NCBI RefSeq assembly: GCF_000699445.3
Contig: NC_067197.1
Location: 10,112,152-10,176,151 of the forward strand
Reading direction: 5' to 3'
DNA from: Schistosoma haematobium
Lineage: Eukaryota; Platyhelminthes; Trematoda; Strigeidida; Schistosomatidae
Length of the DNA: 64,000 bases
The position numbers and the translations under genes are program-made. The notes under the pieces were generated by a model. The model did not search any database. It saw only the letters and a list, made by a program, of their open reading frames with translations, and was not told the DNA's origin. Positions 1-10,699 of the stretch are shown one piece after another (the stretch's first letter is position 1; every line of letters begins with the position of its first letter).

Positions 1-40
1 TAAGAGGCATAAATTGGTTTTGGAAACTAGATGAATAATT

Positions 41-315
41 AAACTCATTGAAGACAATGGTGGATTTGTCACTCAATTTCGTGGATTAATTGAAGTTAGA
101 CATTAACATTGTTGGATGCCGGTAGGATCAATGGTCTAGAGGTTAAATGTTTGCGCGCGAGATCAATAGGTCCCGGGTTTGAATCACGCAAGGTGGGATC
201 GTGAATGCATACTGCTGAGGACTACCACAATAGGACGAAACGGCATTTCAGTGCTTTCACGTTTTCCATGCTGGTCTAGCTTCAATTGACTCATGATCTC
301 AACTTTTGAAAATAA
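41..315 (+). repeat. Family A tRNA-hammerhead SINE copy
   Basis: Near full-length copy. It contains the leader ending in GAAGTTAGACATTAACA, a tRNA-like Pol III region (A-box-like ATGGTCTAGAGGTT near 131, B-box-like GGGTTTGAATC near 175), then a decayed hammerhead at about 207-256 (CTGAGGA core and GGACGAAAC strand retained, stem II mismatched), and the tail GGTCTAGCTTCAATTGACTC. The family is recognised because about 30 related copies lie in this window. SINEs of this kind are transcribed by Pol III and moved by another element's reverse transcriptase; that is family knowledge, not visible here. Confidence 0.85.
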
Positions 316-1340
316 GGAATATTAGAGTGATTTTGTGGCGTGTGTTACTTATGTCTGATGGCATATGTAGTATGTAGCACCAATCAGATGTTTAAAAAAA
401 TTGAATCGAAGTAAACGGGAATAGAAACAGAGATTAATGGTAATAGCAATTAAGGACGGTGAAGTTTGAGACAGTTGATGGAGGATTTGTAAATGAAACA
501 TTTATTGTATGGTTCTCACATTTTACAAGAGAACTCTATAATTTTTTAAGTAATGAGTTGATTGTTCACATCTGAGTTCGCATTCACTACAATTTAAGTA
601 TATGTAACATGTACAATACATTGCGAATACTAATCAAACAATATACATTTACCGTCATACACCTTACATTCCGGCAATCTGAGTTTCAGTAGGCCTTTAC
701 TCATTAGTTAAGACAGCTAAATAAAAGCACAAGCATGCGAATGATTTATAACAATCAGAGTATTTGTTTCAGATCGCTTCATTTTATAGCGGTTAGTTGA
801 ACAGTAGTTTGAAGATGTGCATATTATGCATAATTCGAAAATTGAAAATGATTTCTAATTGTTTCATTTACTTACAGACAAAGAAAAATAATTTCGACGC
901 AGATGTCACTTTAAAATGTATTTTCTGGATCTTCCCATTCCTTCTTCATTTAACCTATCTTGATTTACACACCAATAAATCGAACTCCCCTCGTTTTATT
1001 TTTTCAAGAAATATCAAATAATTTGCCTTCATCTATCTTTTCAAGTAAAATATCATTTATTGATTCATCGCGCCTGAAAAGTCACTACGGATTGCAAGAG
1101 GGCGCAGATCTAATTAAATCACTTAAATCTCACACCATAGAAGGAGAACCGACAGACATTCACTACAATCTATCGCACAAAAAGCTATGCAATTAAGAAT
1201 GTGGATTAAAATAAGTATTATTTATACATTAATTAAATTATCGAGATAAGCGGATAATTTATAAATGTAATTCATCAAATCATCTTCACTCCAATGAAAA
1301 AGCACACCTCACAACTCTTAAAGTATCATGAAAATGATAC
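316..1340. other. No recognisable feature
   Basis: AT-rich sequence. The two short open frames at 797-1021 and 960-1196 overlap, have no recognisable motif and show schistosome-like AT base bias only. I see no gene. Confidence 0.6.
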
Positions 1341-1625
1341 AACACAGCTGGTCGAACTCCACTGGTCACGGTTTCCCACTAGAACTCCAGGAAATACCTC
1401 TTGAAGTCAGTCAATAATGAGCACATGATGATTATTAACAGAAATGGGTTTTGTGGAAATTTTAATAATTTAATGGTTGACTTCATGAGTCAACTGTGTT
1501 ACGCCGGCTCAATGATCTAGAGGCTAGGCATTCACGCGCGAGACCGAAGGTCCTGGGTTCAAATCCAGAAGGCAGGATTGTGTATGCACACTGCTGAGGA
1601 GTTCCATAGTGGGACGAAATAGATA
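1341..1625. repeat. Family A foldback SINE (minus arm then plus arm)
   Basis: About 1346-1430 is the reverse complement of the family A leader (CACTAGAACTCCAGGAAATA region). About 1431-1495 is a reverse-complement tail (GGTTTTGTGGA ... CATGAGTCAACTGTG). From 1503 the plus-strand tRNA-like region follows (CCGGCTCAATGATCTAG, B box GGGTTCAAATCC), then a half hammerhead (CTGCTGAGGAG ... GGGACGAAAT) that stops at about 1620. The copy ends without the plus-strand tail. No target-site duplication was identified. Confidence 0.8.
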
Positions 1626-2046
1626 CTTATTGATGTTTTTGATTGGCATCATTACAATTTCTCCCGGTTTTATTTTTCGTATGTTTTACAGAATTTCAAT
1701 TATTTTTTGATAAAATTTGTGCATCCTAATATCATATCTCTATACGGTTCGAATTAATAAATTTCTTTAAATTTACACATATCTCGACTGATAAAAAATG
1801 ACTCAAAAGCCTTAGGATTCAAGTCTGTATATGGCAATTAACTCTGAGATGAAGATACATCAAGCCACTGAGTGGCAAACAGAATGGAAAGCTTCTCTCT
1901 AGAATGCTACTGAAAGCAACTGTTTAAAAGTAATATATATATATATATACGTTTCTATATTGAGATATTTTTATATAAAGATTGATGGATTCACAATTGA
2001 TTGATCATCGGGTGGTGATCAATGTCCTTATTTAGGAGGTCAACCG

Positions 2047-2220
2047 CGGCCCGGATAGCTGAATGGTAACGTCTCTGACTGTGAAGTTGGGTGACACGGG
2101 ATCGAATCCGCCAGAGAGCACCAGTTCCCTCAAGATAACAGGTACACCTTGCTGACGAGTGCCAAGTAGCACGAAACCCGGGTTCAGGGTTTCTTGTCGA
2201 CTACCTCCAACCACCATCTA
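2047..2220 (+). repeat. Family C tRNA-hammerhead SINE
   Basis: This family is unrelated in sequence to A/B or Sm-alpha outside the functional modules. A tRNA-like head is visible: A box TAGCTGAATGG at about 2056 and B box GATCGAATCC at about 2100. It is followed by a hammerhead ribozyme (separate entry) and a tail rich in CCACCATCTAATC. A second, decayed copy lies at 60310-60490. An antisense open frame at 2032-2217 is a shadow of this repeat. Whether a name already exists for this family could not be checked. Confidence 0.75.
2146..2190 (+). ncRNA. Hammerhead ribozyme in family C SINE
   Basis: All conserved parts are visible. Stem I is ACCTTG (2146-2151) pairing with CAGGGT (2185-2190). The core CTGACGA is at 2152-2158. 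Stem II is GTGC/GCAC (2159-2162 with 2169-2172) around loop CAAGTA. GAAA is at 2173-2176. A 3-bp stem III, ACC/GGT, has a 2-nt loop. The predicted cleavage triplet is GUU, with scission after T2184. Hammerheads need CUGANGA plus GAAA and an NUH triplet, so this copy is compatible with self-cleavage. The short stem III suggests it may work better as a dimer. Confidence 0.8.
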
Positions 2221-2455
2221 ATCTCAAGATTGACGGATCGTTTTATATAAAAATATATTTACCAAATTTAGTATGATAAACTTCCTCGACAAAAATAAAT
2301 TATGAGTTTGATTTTTTAAAATTTAGTACAACGCTGATGACTAAAATTAAATCAAATAATTTTTTGTTTGTTTTTCACTTTGTTTTGTCATTCGATAGAG
2401 TTTTTTTCTTCATTAATACCGGTAAGTACATAGAAATAGCTAATACAAGATTACT

Positions 2456-2535
2456 TATTTATTTGCTTACTCACGCCTATCACTCCTAATGGAACAGCAT
2501 AGTCCGTCCACTAAAACTCTCTATCTAAACAAGAT
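2456..2535 (-). repeat. 5'-truncated RTE-like retrotransposon 3' end
   Basis: About 75 bp matching, in reverse complement, the last bases of the RTE-like elements at 46478-47690 and 55551-56497. It begins at their TAAG-type tail (TTGCTTACTCACGCCTATCACTCC) and ends after the region that encodes the last residues of ORF2. It is diverged. Confidence 0.6.
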
Positions 2536-2539
2536 CTTA

Positions 2540-3105
2540 TCGTAAATTTCATTTGACCAACTGTTTTTTTTCATCTAAAGGTTTACTATACGTTTATTAC
2601 CACCTTAATGTTACAATCACGGTTACAGTTAAATATCAAATATATACAGTTGAATATAATAAACGCATGTATATAGTAGCAATATGTTGTTTAAAAGATA
2701 TTCAACCTCAAATGTAGCCTGATATAAATGTATAGAATGTATATTATTTATCCAGCTTTAAGGTTAATTCATCTATTCACTTATACATAAATCGTATTTT
2801 CGTTATGGTTTGCATAATGATATGATAAATAAAGCAATATGTCCTTATTTATTTGTTTGGTTCATTTATTTTGGTGTTCTATGAAGAGGATGTAAAGGTA
2901 AATGACGAGTAACAGTTGTTTTCGATGAATTATTATTAATTATAAATCAGTCTTCTTATCTATTAGGTTTTTTTAACTATACACAACAGATTCGATTGCA
3001 TTCAATAAATCAGTCATAATATAAAGATTGATATATTTCAAAATTCATTGAAACTACAAACCGATTGAATTTAGACCAACACTAAAAAACATGAAAGTAT
3101 TGGAC
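2540..3105. other. No recognisable feature
   Basis: AT-rich sequence in which I see no gene, repeat match or RNA motif. Confidence 0.6.
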
Positions 3106-3109
3106 TGTT

Positions 3110-3285
3110 GATTCGTTCTAGTATGAGGCTATTTATCAGTGGACATCCACGATTTCACAAATGAGACTCAAACTAAGGACCTTCATTCTCGCTCACGAAC
3201 GCCTTAACTTCAAAGCATTGAGACGGAATTTAACAGTGGTTTAAGGGTTAAGTTTTCTAGCGCGAGACTGATGATGAATGTTTTT
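3110..3285. repeat. Heavily decayed family A foldback remnant
   Basis: Reverse-complement pieces of the hammerhead/tRNA region are seen at about 3112-3215 (TTCGTTCTAGTATGAG, ATCCACGATTTC, CTCGCTCACGAACGCCTTAA). A plus-strand tRNA-like piece follows at about 3232-3278 (AGTGGTTTAAGGGTTAAG, GCGCGAGACTGATG). No intact core remains. Confidence 0.6.
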
Positions 3286-3714
3286 TCGTCTGAGAAACAG
3301 TTGTTCAATATTATGTGATATTTTATGGCCCCTTAACTGAAATATATCTGTGATGAATACCACATACAGTTTTATCTATCAGCTTCTAATAGTTATATGC
3401 ATATGAAAGAACCTATTCACAACATTCTATAAAATATATCCATACTGTGCATGTAAGAATTTTGATTGCTTGAAACATCGAAGACATTCCTTTAAAACAA
3501 AACATTTATTTAATAAATATAAATTAATAACAACAAAGTATACAAACAAAGAAATAGACAAAAAGATATTTTGCCACAGTTGAGATTTATACCATTAAAT
3601 GTTATATAATCACCAAATGGCTAATGAACTAATAAAATAGAATATTCTGTTAAGATTAAGACTACTTATTTTGATATAACCCAAAGCAGTAAAATTACTG
3701 ATGGCTCCAGACAT

Positions 3715-3823
<109 letters not shown>

Positions 3824-4261
3824 TATTTGGCAGCTGGTTTTAGAGCACTCAGCAAAGTTTACTTTTAAGAGTTAAGTATCAGAACACTGGAAATGATAAA
3901 CATTTTTTGACATTGTTTTCTTTATCCATGTCTAGATTAATGTTCACAATTACCGCGATTTATTTTATCTAAGTAACAATTAATCTTGGTTTGGTAACTA
4001 CCCAAATTTTTTTTTCAGACAAGTCGTATAACTGTTAGACTAAGAAGAATACCCTTAATCATATCATAAATATGAGTGAATTTTTTTAAGGTCATGAGGA
4101 TTAGCCTATACCTGAATGTATCTTGCTATGATTCATGAGCAGATCTACAATGTGATGTAAGAAGATTGATCAACTATTAAGTTTACTATATGATATATAT
4201 GTACATTCATTTTGACGCGATTTATTTCAAATTATTTAAACAAGCTGTACATTTAGACTTT

Positions 4262-4350
4262 ACTTCTCCATGAAGTTTGTGCTGATGATGTCTTTCGGAA
4301 GAATGATGAAAGCTCCACGACTAAATCATTCAGTTATGCGAACAAAACTC
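4262..4350 (+). ncRNA. Small hammerhead-like motif (PLE type), diverged copy
   Basis: One of four related loci (27945-28055, 60770-60850 and the decayed 14995-15095). Visible parts: GTTTGTG-CTGATGA, then T, an imperfect stem II closed by GGAA, then GAAAGCTC-CACGA. Stem I pairs GTG with CAC. Stem III is reduced to the palindrome AGCT, as in the small dimeric hammerhead variants reported from Penelope-like elements. An extra T lies between the core A and stem II in every copy, so activity is uncertain. Confidence 0.5.
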
Positions 4351-4419
4351 CATTAAAAACTATACATTTAAGTATTCAGTTAAAAAAAATACATTTTTGA
4401 CACATTGAACACTATATTG

Positions 4420-5985
4420 TGATGCAGAACAGCAACAGCATCTAAGGTACTTCTTTTGCATTTGTAAGTAAACTGATACGGATCAATATGCTCTTTTATC
4501 GCAGGCTGAAGTGGAAGTACTAATCATTTTTCCATTGTTTTGAGGAAGGTTGAAGTTATTGCAATAGGTCTAAATTTCACATTCTTATCAGCAGATACTT
4601 TCTTGGGTACAGGGATTATCTTCATCTTTCTTCACATTTTCGGTATGAGATTAGATGAGAAGGATCTGTTAAAGATAGTCGTGAATGGATAACATAGGAC
4701 GTCAGCACATTTTTTAAAAAAGGGTTTGGGATACCATTAGGTCCTAAGCATCGGGATGAATTAAGTGACTGGCGACATCTTCGAACATCAGTTTCAGTGG
4801 AACTAGGAACTCAGCTATTCTTTAAACCTGTGAATGAAAGGAGCATTACATCAGATGACTGACGTACAAAAGACTTATTTAAGTCACAATCACTCAGCTG
4901 GTTATCGCTCCTAATCTGTCTGTCACCTGTAAGTCCTTTAAAGAGTTTCCACATACTCGGAGAGTTTTTGCAAGACAAGAGATTTTGAGTAAACATAGAA
5001 CTTAGACGTCTAACCTCTACGTTTATCAGACCATTTAGTTTACGAACTTCATTAGAGTTTTTCTTCTTGTACATTCTTTCTTTCGCCCTCCGTAGTCGTT
5101 TTAATTGTGAAGATGTAAGTCGATCAAAACTTACAAAAGTGGTTTCAGTGGAGCAACAAATATCAAAACAGAATTTAAGGTAACAAGTGATTACATGAGA
5201 AGTGATTTCCAGTGAGTCATCTGTAAATAAATCCCAGTTAGTCGTATGAAACATGTTTTTCAGATTTCCGATATTTTCTTCTGAGTAATTCCTATACTTG
5301 ACTTTCTTGGTTTGATGTAAGGGTGTACTCTTCCCATGCTTTCCATGTACTTTAGGTAGAACATGAATTATACAGTGATCCGAGCTAGACAATGGAGCAC
5401 GTTTACGAGTCACATATATACCCACATCATTAATGAAAACGAAGTCTAAATGAGCATCTAAACGAGTAGGAAAATCTTCTACATTTTGGTGACCTAATGA
5501 TGAAAGGACTCTACAGTCACATGAATTGAAATCACCACATACAACTGAAAGTGAATCGCTGAAGGCGGTAACAGCGAAAACAGATAGCGCAGATGATGTG
5601 CAGTCTGGAGTCACGTGGATATTGGTAACACAAACATATTTGTATTTATTCAGATGTTTTGGACAACATCTTGGAATTAGACAGTCGTTGAAGTAATTTG
5701 AAAACTTGAAACACGCAAACGAAGATCGATACTAGTTCACGTTTACAAACGTAGCTACACCGCCGCCACACCTGTTTTTATTGTTTGATCGATCCTGACG
5801 ATAAATTATGAAATCACGTAGTGATGCTAGGCAATCATCCTGCAAATCATTTAATCAAGATTCTTGAATTGTGATGACACCATAATTACGATACATATTT
5901 CGACTTAGTAGGAATTGAAGATAGTTCATTGTGTTGGTTAGTGATCGGCAGTTAGAATTTAGCAGCTCAGGAATCGACATACGAT
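4420..5985 (-). pseudogene. CR1-like non-LTR retrotransposon ORF2 (APE endonuclease plus start of RT), broken
   Basis: The longest open piece is 4811-5614 (267 codons). It contains the endonuclease signature VVCGDFNSC, then LDFVFIND and a terminal SSDH, which is the conserved end of apurinic-type endonucleases of CR1/RTE-like elements. Upstream, with in-frame stops, are the ORF2 beginning near 5980 (residues like LLNSNCRSLTNTMNYL) and an endonuclease segment CGGGVATFV near 5770. Downstream to about 4420 lie RT beginnings such as KIIPVPK and FRPIAIT. The catalytic RT YxDD region is absent, so the copy is dead and 3'-truncated. It resembles the CR1-like SR1 group; that assignment is inference. 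Confidence 0.85.
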
Positions 5986-6230
5986 TAATGTTTATTCTCT
6001 TTAACACATATTACTAACCACCACAATGTCTTTTATAGTACTTTTTTGTAACTTGTGCAGCGAAAGGTCGTAGGCTTTTCGTAAACGCGCCTGAATAGGT
6101 TATGCGACTAATGGACATAATGAGATGTTAAAAACAAAATGAAAAAGCAAATAACTTGTTGAAATAATTAGATGGCACAAACAGGTAGCTCAGATATTCA
6201 AGCAGGCCGCCGTATATTATTTTCTTTTAA
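5986..6230 (-). mobile_element. 5' untranslated region of the same CR1-like element
   Basis: The DNA upstream of the ORF2 start is shared with 23595-23905, in the same orientation. Common segments are GATCGATCCTGACGAT, TTAGCAGCTCAGGAATC and CTTTTTTGTAACTTG. Because the two loci match beyond the coding part, this is element sequence rather than host flank. Confidence 0.75.
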
Positions 6231-6314
6231 TTGTCTTTTCCTTCTCATATGATGAACATAATAATATATTTGGCATTAATCTATTTATGTTCAATATTTC
6301 ATTCCAATGTTAGT

Positions 6315-6440
6315 AATATGTACCACTAAACGTCGCCTGGAGACTCTCTAGGGCTACTGTCAGTTCCAAGCCCGGTTAAAACAGGAGGGTTATGCATAGG
6401 GTTAGTGATCTCATCATGTAGAAAACTAACTCACTTTGGT
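6315..6440 (+). repeat. Unclassified dispersed repeat G, copy 1
   Basis: Contains CGCCTGGAGACTCTCTAGGG and a CCAAGCCCGGTTAAAA region, and ends near TAGAAAACTAACTCAC. The reverse complement occurs at 35265-35385. It is GC-richer than its surroundings. Class unknown; possibly the 5' end of a non-LTR element. Confidence 0.65.
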
Positions 6441-6930
6441 TGTTTAATCAAGTTCAGTTTCTTATTAATTTTAGTCTCACGTGAGTAATTTATTCTTAAG
6501 TACAAAAAGAAGAACACTATGGAGACACTACTAGAGATTGTCTTAAATATGTCAAATATTAATCATCATTTTAATTGACAATGAAGTTAATAATAAATAT
6601 AAACTATGGAAACAAACTATTAGATGTAAATAAAATTATCTTACTCATATCAAATAATTTTTATTATCTTTAAAACTTTCATATGGATTTTAAAATGTAC
6701 ACTTCATAATGGAAATAAACTATAAGACATTTGAGCTGTAGGATACAATATTGTTACATTGTTTGTCTTTGATTAGAATGACGCCAGAATATTTCTACTT
6801 TTTTTGGAAGGATTTGAAAAGAATACAATTAACTGACTATTATCATTTAATTAATAGAGAATAAATATACCTGATGAGTTGGGGAAGAGTTTTTTTATAT
6901 TTGAGTTAAGATAAATATTATAAGTTCACA
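6441..6930. other. No recognisable feature
   Basis: AT-rich sequence. No coding, RNA or repeat signal seen. Confidence 0.55.
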
Positions 6931-6934
6931 TGGT

Positions 6935-7250
6935 ATTGTTTTTGTTTGAATCTTCTTATTGAGGTTTAAGACTACAATTGATCAGTATGTTATTAACATA
7001 TGTGCATCCTGTGCGTATTGCCTCGATATTGCCTTGGGTCACAAGCTTTATAAACAAAGATGGATAGCGGCCAGTAGTGGAATCAAGGACGCGCTGAGTG
7101 GATAACACGCTGGCAAATAGTACTGCGTTCGAGTCCCAGAGTGAACATCAATTCTGAGATGTAAGTACATCCAGGTGATGATTTCCATATAGGACGAAAC
7201 GCTCGTCTACACTGGATTCCACTGCTAGCCATTATTCATCTTTTCTTATA
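6935..7250 (+). repeat. Sm-alpha-type SINE, composite copy
   Basis: The leader (GATCAGTATGTTATTAACAT, CCTCGATATTGCCTTGGGTC) is followed by a short piece of reverse-complement element (AAAGATGGATAGCGG ... AGTGGAATC). Then comes the plus-strand tRNA-like part (GAGTGGATAACACG, B box GTTCGAGTCCC) and a degenerate hammerhead at about 7165-7223 (CTGATGA changed to GTGATGA; GGACGAAACG kept). It ends with the family's CCACTGCTAGCC tail. Sm-alpha is the established schistosome hammerhead SINE. Confidence 0.85.
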
Positions 7251-7407
7251 AATATTATAGGGTTTTTTTACAGATTGCATTGTTTTCTATATACTTCTGG
7301 TCTGTATGATAATGAACTTACAGTGTATATGCATTATAAAGTTTAAAAATACACATAGGACAAACAATTTTACACTCGTTTTTTCCTTAAATACAATTAT
7401 ACTCTAA

Positions 7408-7672
7408 GCAAAGATGGATAATGGCTAGCAGTGGAATCCAGTCTAGACGCGCGTTTCGTCCTATTTAGGACTCGTCAGCTGGATGTACCTATATCCCACA
7501 GTTGATGTCCACTCCATCCATCTTTGCTTAAAAAGCTTATGATTTAAGGCTATATAGATACAATCCGCAAAGGATGCACATATGCCAATAAGAAACTGAC
7601 CAATTGCAGTCCTAAATAACAATGGGAAGATACAAGTAAGACAACATCAAGTAAATTTACAATTATACTCTA
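7408..7672 (-). repeat. Sm-alpha-type SINE, minus strand
   Basis: Reverse-complement tail and hammerhead (7408-7500) are followed by a deletion of most of the tRNA-like part, with tail-like sequence at 7505-7525. The reverse-complement leader then follows (7560-7672: CAAAGGATGCACATATGCC, TGCAGTCCTAAATAACAATG). Confidence 0.8.
7436..7484 (-). ncRNA. Sm-alpha hammerhead ribozyme with 4-nt insert
   Basis: Read on the minus strand: stem I ATCCAG, core CTGACGA, stem II GTCC-TAAATA-wait region GGAC, then GAAA, and stem III ACGCGCGT (3 bp with a 2-nt loop), triplet GUC. Directly after the predicted cleavage site is TAGA, and only then the pairing strand CTGGAT. The insert separates stem I from the core on one side. 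The loop between the stem II strands is TATTTA on the plus strand. The core is intact, but cleavage efficiency with the insert cannot be judged from sequence. Confidence 0.8.
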
Positions 7673-7699
7673 TTATGGTCAGTCGTTAGATGTTATATA

Positions 7700-8531
7700 C
7701 AAGTCTGGTGTGTGACGAAATCTCAGCACGGGATACAAAAGGCTCATCCAGCTTTTGCCAACTTGCGTCATTTATGGCGTAGGCGAGATATCCGTCTATC
7801 AACCAAAGGACGGGTTTACTGCGCAGCAGTTCGTACCGTCCTGATTTATGGCAGTGAAACATTGCCGGTAAGAGTAGAGGATATTCATTGGTTACTAGTA
7901 TTCGACCATAGATGTCTTCGAAGCATTGCTCGTATATCTTGGGACCAGCGAGTAAGTAATGCAGTTGTTAGGAAACGGGTACTAGGTAGTGATGGCAAGT
8001 CAATTGATGAAGTTTCACAACTTCATTAGGACGTATGCCCAACCACCGACTGCCCCGACGTGCGATGTTTTATAGTGTAGGAGTAGGTTAGAAGAAATCT
8101 AGGGGCGGCCAGATCGAAACATGGCACAAATCCATGAAGTCATTGACAAGTGGACTGAGTCGTGTTGGTAGGTGTAGACCACCTGGTTGGGGTCCGCGAG
8201 ATGATAACAACCGATGGTTAGAGACCCTGAATGACATGGCCCAAAGTCGTTTGCAATGGCGCAGGTGAATCCACTCTTTGTGTTCTCCCAAATTCTAATC
8301 TTTTGAATTCTCCTTGTCTCTTTTTTCCCTTTCCAAATTTATTTCACTGGATTATACTCCTTGAAAAACATCTTCAAACCCTGATCTTTTGGATTACTGT
8401 TTATACTCTTACTACCTCTACCACTACGGGATTTGAATCGACAACTACATCTCTGTGCTAATGTGGTATGGCAACTTGAAATGATGTACATACGTACGAA
8501 GTTCTACGTTGTTACTGACTGACTGACTGTA
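7700..8531 (+). pseudogene. Non-LTR retrotransposon 3' part (ORF2 C-terminus and 3' UTR)
   Basis: The reading frame at 7712-8029 encodes a post-RT C-terminal region (RVYCAAVRTVLIYGSETLP, VFDHRCLRSIARISWDQRV, VRKRVLG). It breaks near 8030 and continues in other frames to about 8270 (LPTRLSPL-type shadow on the other strand). The 3' UTR includes AATGTGGTATGGCAACTTG and ends in a TGAC repeat at 8514-8529. A second copy with the same 3' end lies on the minus strand at 29943-30785. RT and endonuclease domains are missing by 5' truncation. The exact schistosome family is not assigned. Confidence 0.85.
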
Positions 8532-8843
8532 TACAGGATATAGTTTAGAAAAAAATAGATTAAATAATATTTCATACATATTGTTCCCTTCATCACTTTG
8601 AGAAGAGCAAGAACAATGATTCAAGCAGAATAGAATGAATTTATTTTATTTCGTTGGTTCTTGTCGGCTGTTTACAACCTGTGAAAACCAGGTTAAGATT
8701 CTGAAATTTATTTTCAATCTTAGTGGGATTATTTAATCTTTTTAAAACTTTTATTGAAGAAAAATGGTCGTGTTTGATTATTCTCCAGATTTTTATCTGA
8801 AACCTCAGTATAAATTTTGGTAATTTCAACGGAGCATTATATT

Positions 8844-9232
8844 GTAATGTCGGTTACTGTGTTACGTCCATATAACTTATTGTCTTATGGACAAGCCACT
8901 AAAGTGGTGAACCCGTCGATAACATCGTCCGATCTAAATGACGACAAAATGAAGGGGTTTTGTGGTGGTCGGTATTTGATATAATCCTTAAACTCCGTAT
9001 ACAGTTCGTCCTGATAACCGTTCTATATAACGTCCCAACGGTATATTAATCAGAAGGCAAATACGAAGTGTTGATTACGTTTATTGCGAGACCACACACA
9101 TATATCCAAATGTACAGACGCGTTAAACAAGCATCGAAGAGTTGTGCCGAAAGGCAAGCAAGCGAGCGAGAGCACTCAACAATTACAAAGGAATCATTAG
9201 TTCATTCAAACACTACATCCACCACAGCTTAA
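8844..9232 (-). repeat. Probable 3' LTR of gag-bearing LTR element
   Basis: GC-richer block starting TGTAATGTCGGTTACTG and ending in CATCCACCACA, i.e. TG...CA-type ends on either strand. The final 60 bp resemble 10491-10556 on the other side of the gag remnant (shared TTCATTCAAACAC and CAACAA...CAAA). Boundaries are approximate and no target duplication was verified. Confidence 0.5.
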
Positions 9233-9499
9233 ATTGGAATCTAAGTGTCTGTAATTGATTGTACATCTTCTTCCTAAGTTCATCTTGTGTCTGTCCGACA
9301 TCGTATTGGATAAAAACTCTGTATTATCTAGAATGTGCTCATTAGTATTGGAATTAATAACCGAAATCGGAGCAGACTCATTTGGTTCCTGGGATTGTGA
9401 ACAATCACCATGTCGGTTGAGTACTGAAACTACTACCTAGAATTTGAACCATAGACTATGCTACCCCACGAAATAGTGTCGCATCTTTATATACCCAAG

Positions 9500-10383
9500 T
9501 TATGAATAATGTGGCTTCATTATTATGACAAGTAATATTTGATATGACGTCAAGATCTGATTCTTCTGAATAGTTTCCTCACATTTATTAAGAATGTCAT
9601 TGCAGAGCAAAACATCGTTAGAAAAATCAGTATCCATCATAACCACATCAGGTTTTCGGTCATAATTATGTTCACTCAACATATTTTCTTCAGATTTGTA
9701 AGAAATTTCATCAGAAATATGTGAAAACTTAGGAAAAACTATATTTGGTATAATAAAATGTGAAATCTGAAAAGTGGATTGATTAGAAACTGTTGTCTCG
9801 CAAGAATTCTGAGTTCCATTTAACTTTGAACTGCTATATGACTCCACACTGTCTTTTGAAATCGTTGATAAAGATAAACGGTCATTGTAAATACTCAACT
9901 CAATAGAATCAGAATTACAAGACTTAATAATAGTTGCAGCAAGATGAATAGTAGTATTACAAACTGACTGAATATGTCCAATATCACCACATTCAAAGCA
10001 CCTAGAATTACGAAACTTACATGAATTAAAAGAGTGGAACTTGCCACAGGACAAATATTGACAAAACTTGTGGAATTTTTTATATCATCATTAATCATTT
10101 TACAAAATCTTCCTCCTTTACCACATTCGAAATTTGTATACTTAACATAGTCTAGCAGTAGATCCTTGAGAGTTGTATAAGAAAGAGAAATGGGCTTTTC
10201 TGGTAAAGCCGGAGTTTTTAATAAGCTATATGCTTCTTTTCCGATGAATGTGAGGAAATGTGCTACAATATTAACATCTTCATCATCTTCCTTGGTCATA
10301 GCCCAGATTTTGAACCTTTCAAAGTAATCCTCAAAAGCATCAAAATCTAAATGTATATCCAACAATTCCATCACAGGCTCCAT
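9500..10383 (-). pseudogene. LTR-retrotransposon Gag, frameshifted
   Basis: Two overlapping minus-strand frames form one Gag-like protein. The first (from 10383) starts MEPVMELLDIHLDFDAF and has a capsid-like helix-rich stretch with KIWAMTKEDDED. The second (9500-10054) has a zinc knuckle of CX2CX4HX4C type: C19, C22, H27 and C32 of that frame, around FECGDIGH. A single frameshift near 10055 separates capsid from knuckle. No protease, RT or integrase follows, so pol is deleted. A Ty3/gypsy-like origin is likely from the capsid-plus-single-knuckle layout, but this is inference. The copy is non-functional. Confidence 0.75.
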
Positions 10384-10490
10384 CGCGATGCCAATGTGAT
10401 AATTAGAAGTATTTGAATTATAGCACGAACTATGAGTCCCAGAAATAACGTAATCGGATCAAGAAGTACTAGATAAGCACGAACAAATGT

Positions 10491-10556
10491 ACTGTATTTA
10501 GAATTCGAAATCAAGCATTCAACAAGCACAAAAGAATCATCAGTTCATTCAAACAC
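10491..10556 (-). repeat. Remnant of the 5' LTR end
   Basis: About 65 bp (AAGCATTCAACAAGCACAAA ... TTCAAACACCACA) resembling the end of the 8844-9232 block. It places gag between two LTR-like ends. Strongly eroded. Confidence 0.4.
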
Positions 10557-10599
10557 CACAGAAACTTAAAATTTGATATAGTATATAATTCATCATTAG

Positions 10600-10695
10600 A
10601 CAAAGAAAATAGGACGAGACGGTTGTCTAGTGCTTCCAGGTTTTCCATAGTGGTCTAGCTTCAAATGATTCATGATCTCAACTATTAAAATAAAT
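10600..10695 (+). repeat. Family A SINE, 3' fragment starting inside the hammerhead
   Basis: Begins at AATAGGACGAGACGG, the second half of the hammerhead. It continues through TGCTTCCAGGTTTTCCATAG to the tail GGTCTAGCTTCAAATGATTC and ATCTCAACTATTAAAAT. The 5' truncation lies within the ribozyme. Confidence 0.8.
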
Positions 10696-10699
10696 ATCT

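Noticed and set aside
130..190. SINE tRNA-like regions as true tRNA genes
   Set aside because: A and B boxes are present but acceptor and anticodon stems do not close, and a hammerhead and SINE tail follow.
2032..2217. Small minus-strand protein
   Set aside because: It is the antisense shadow of the family C SINE; a similar shadow appears at the other family C copy.
4811..5614. Longest open frame (267 codons) as a host gene
   Set aside because: It reads as a retrotransposon endonuclease (VCGDFN, SSDH) with element sequence on both sides and stops upstream.
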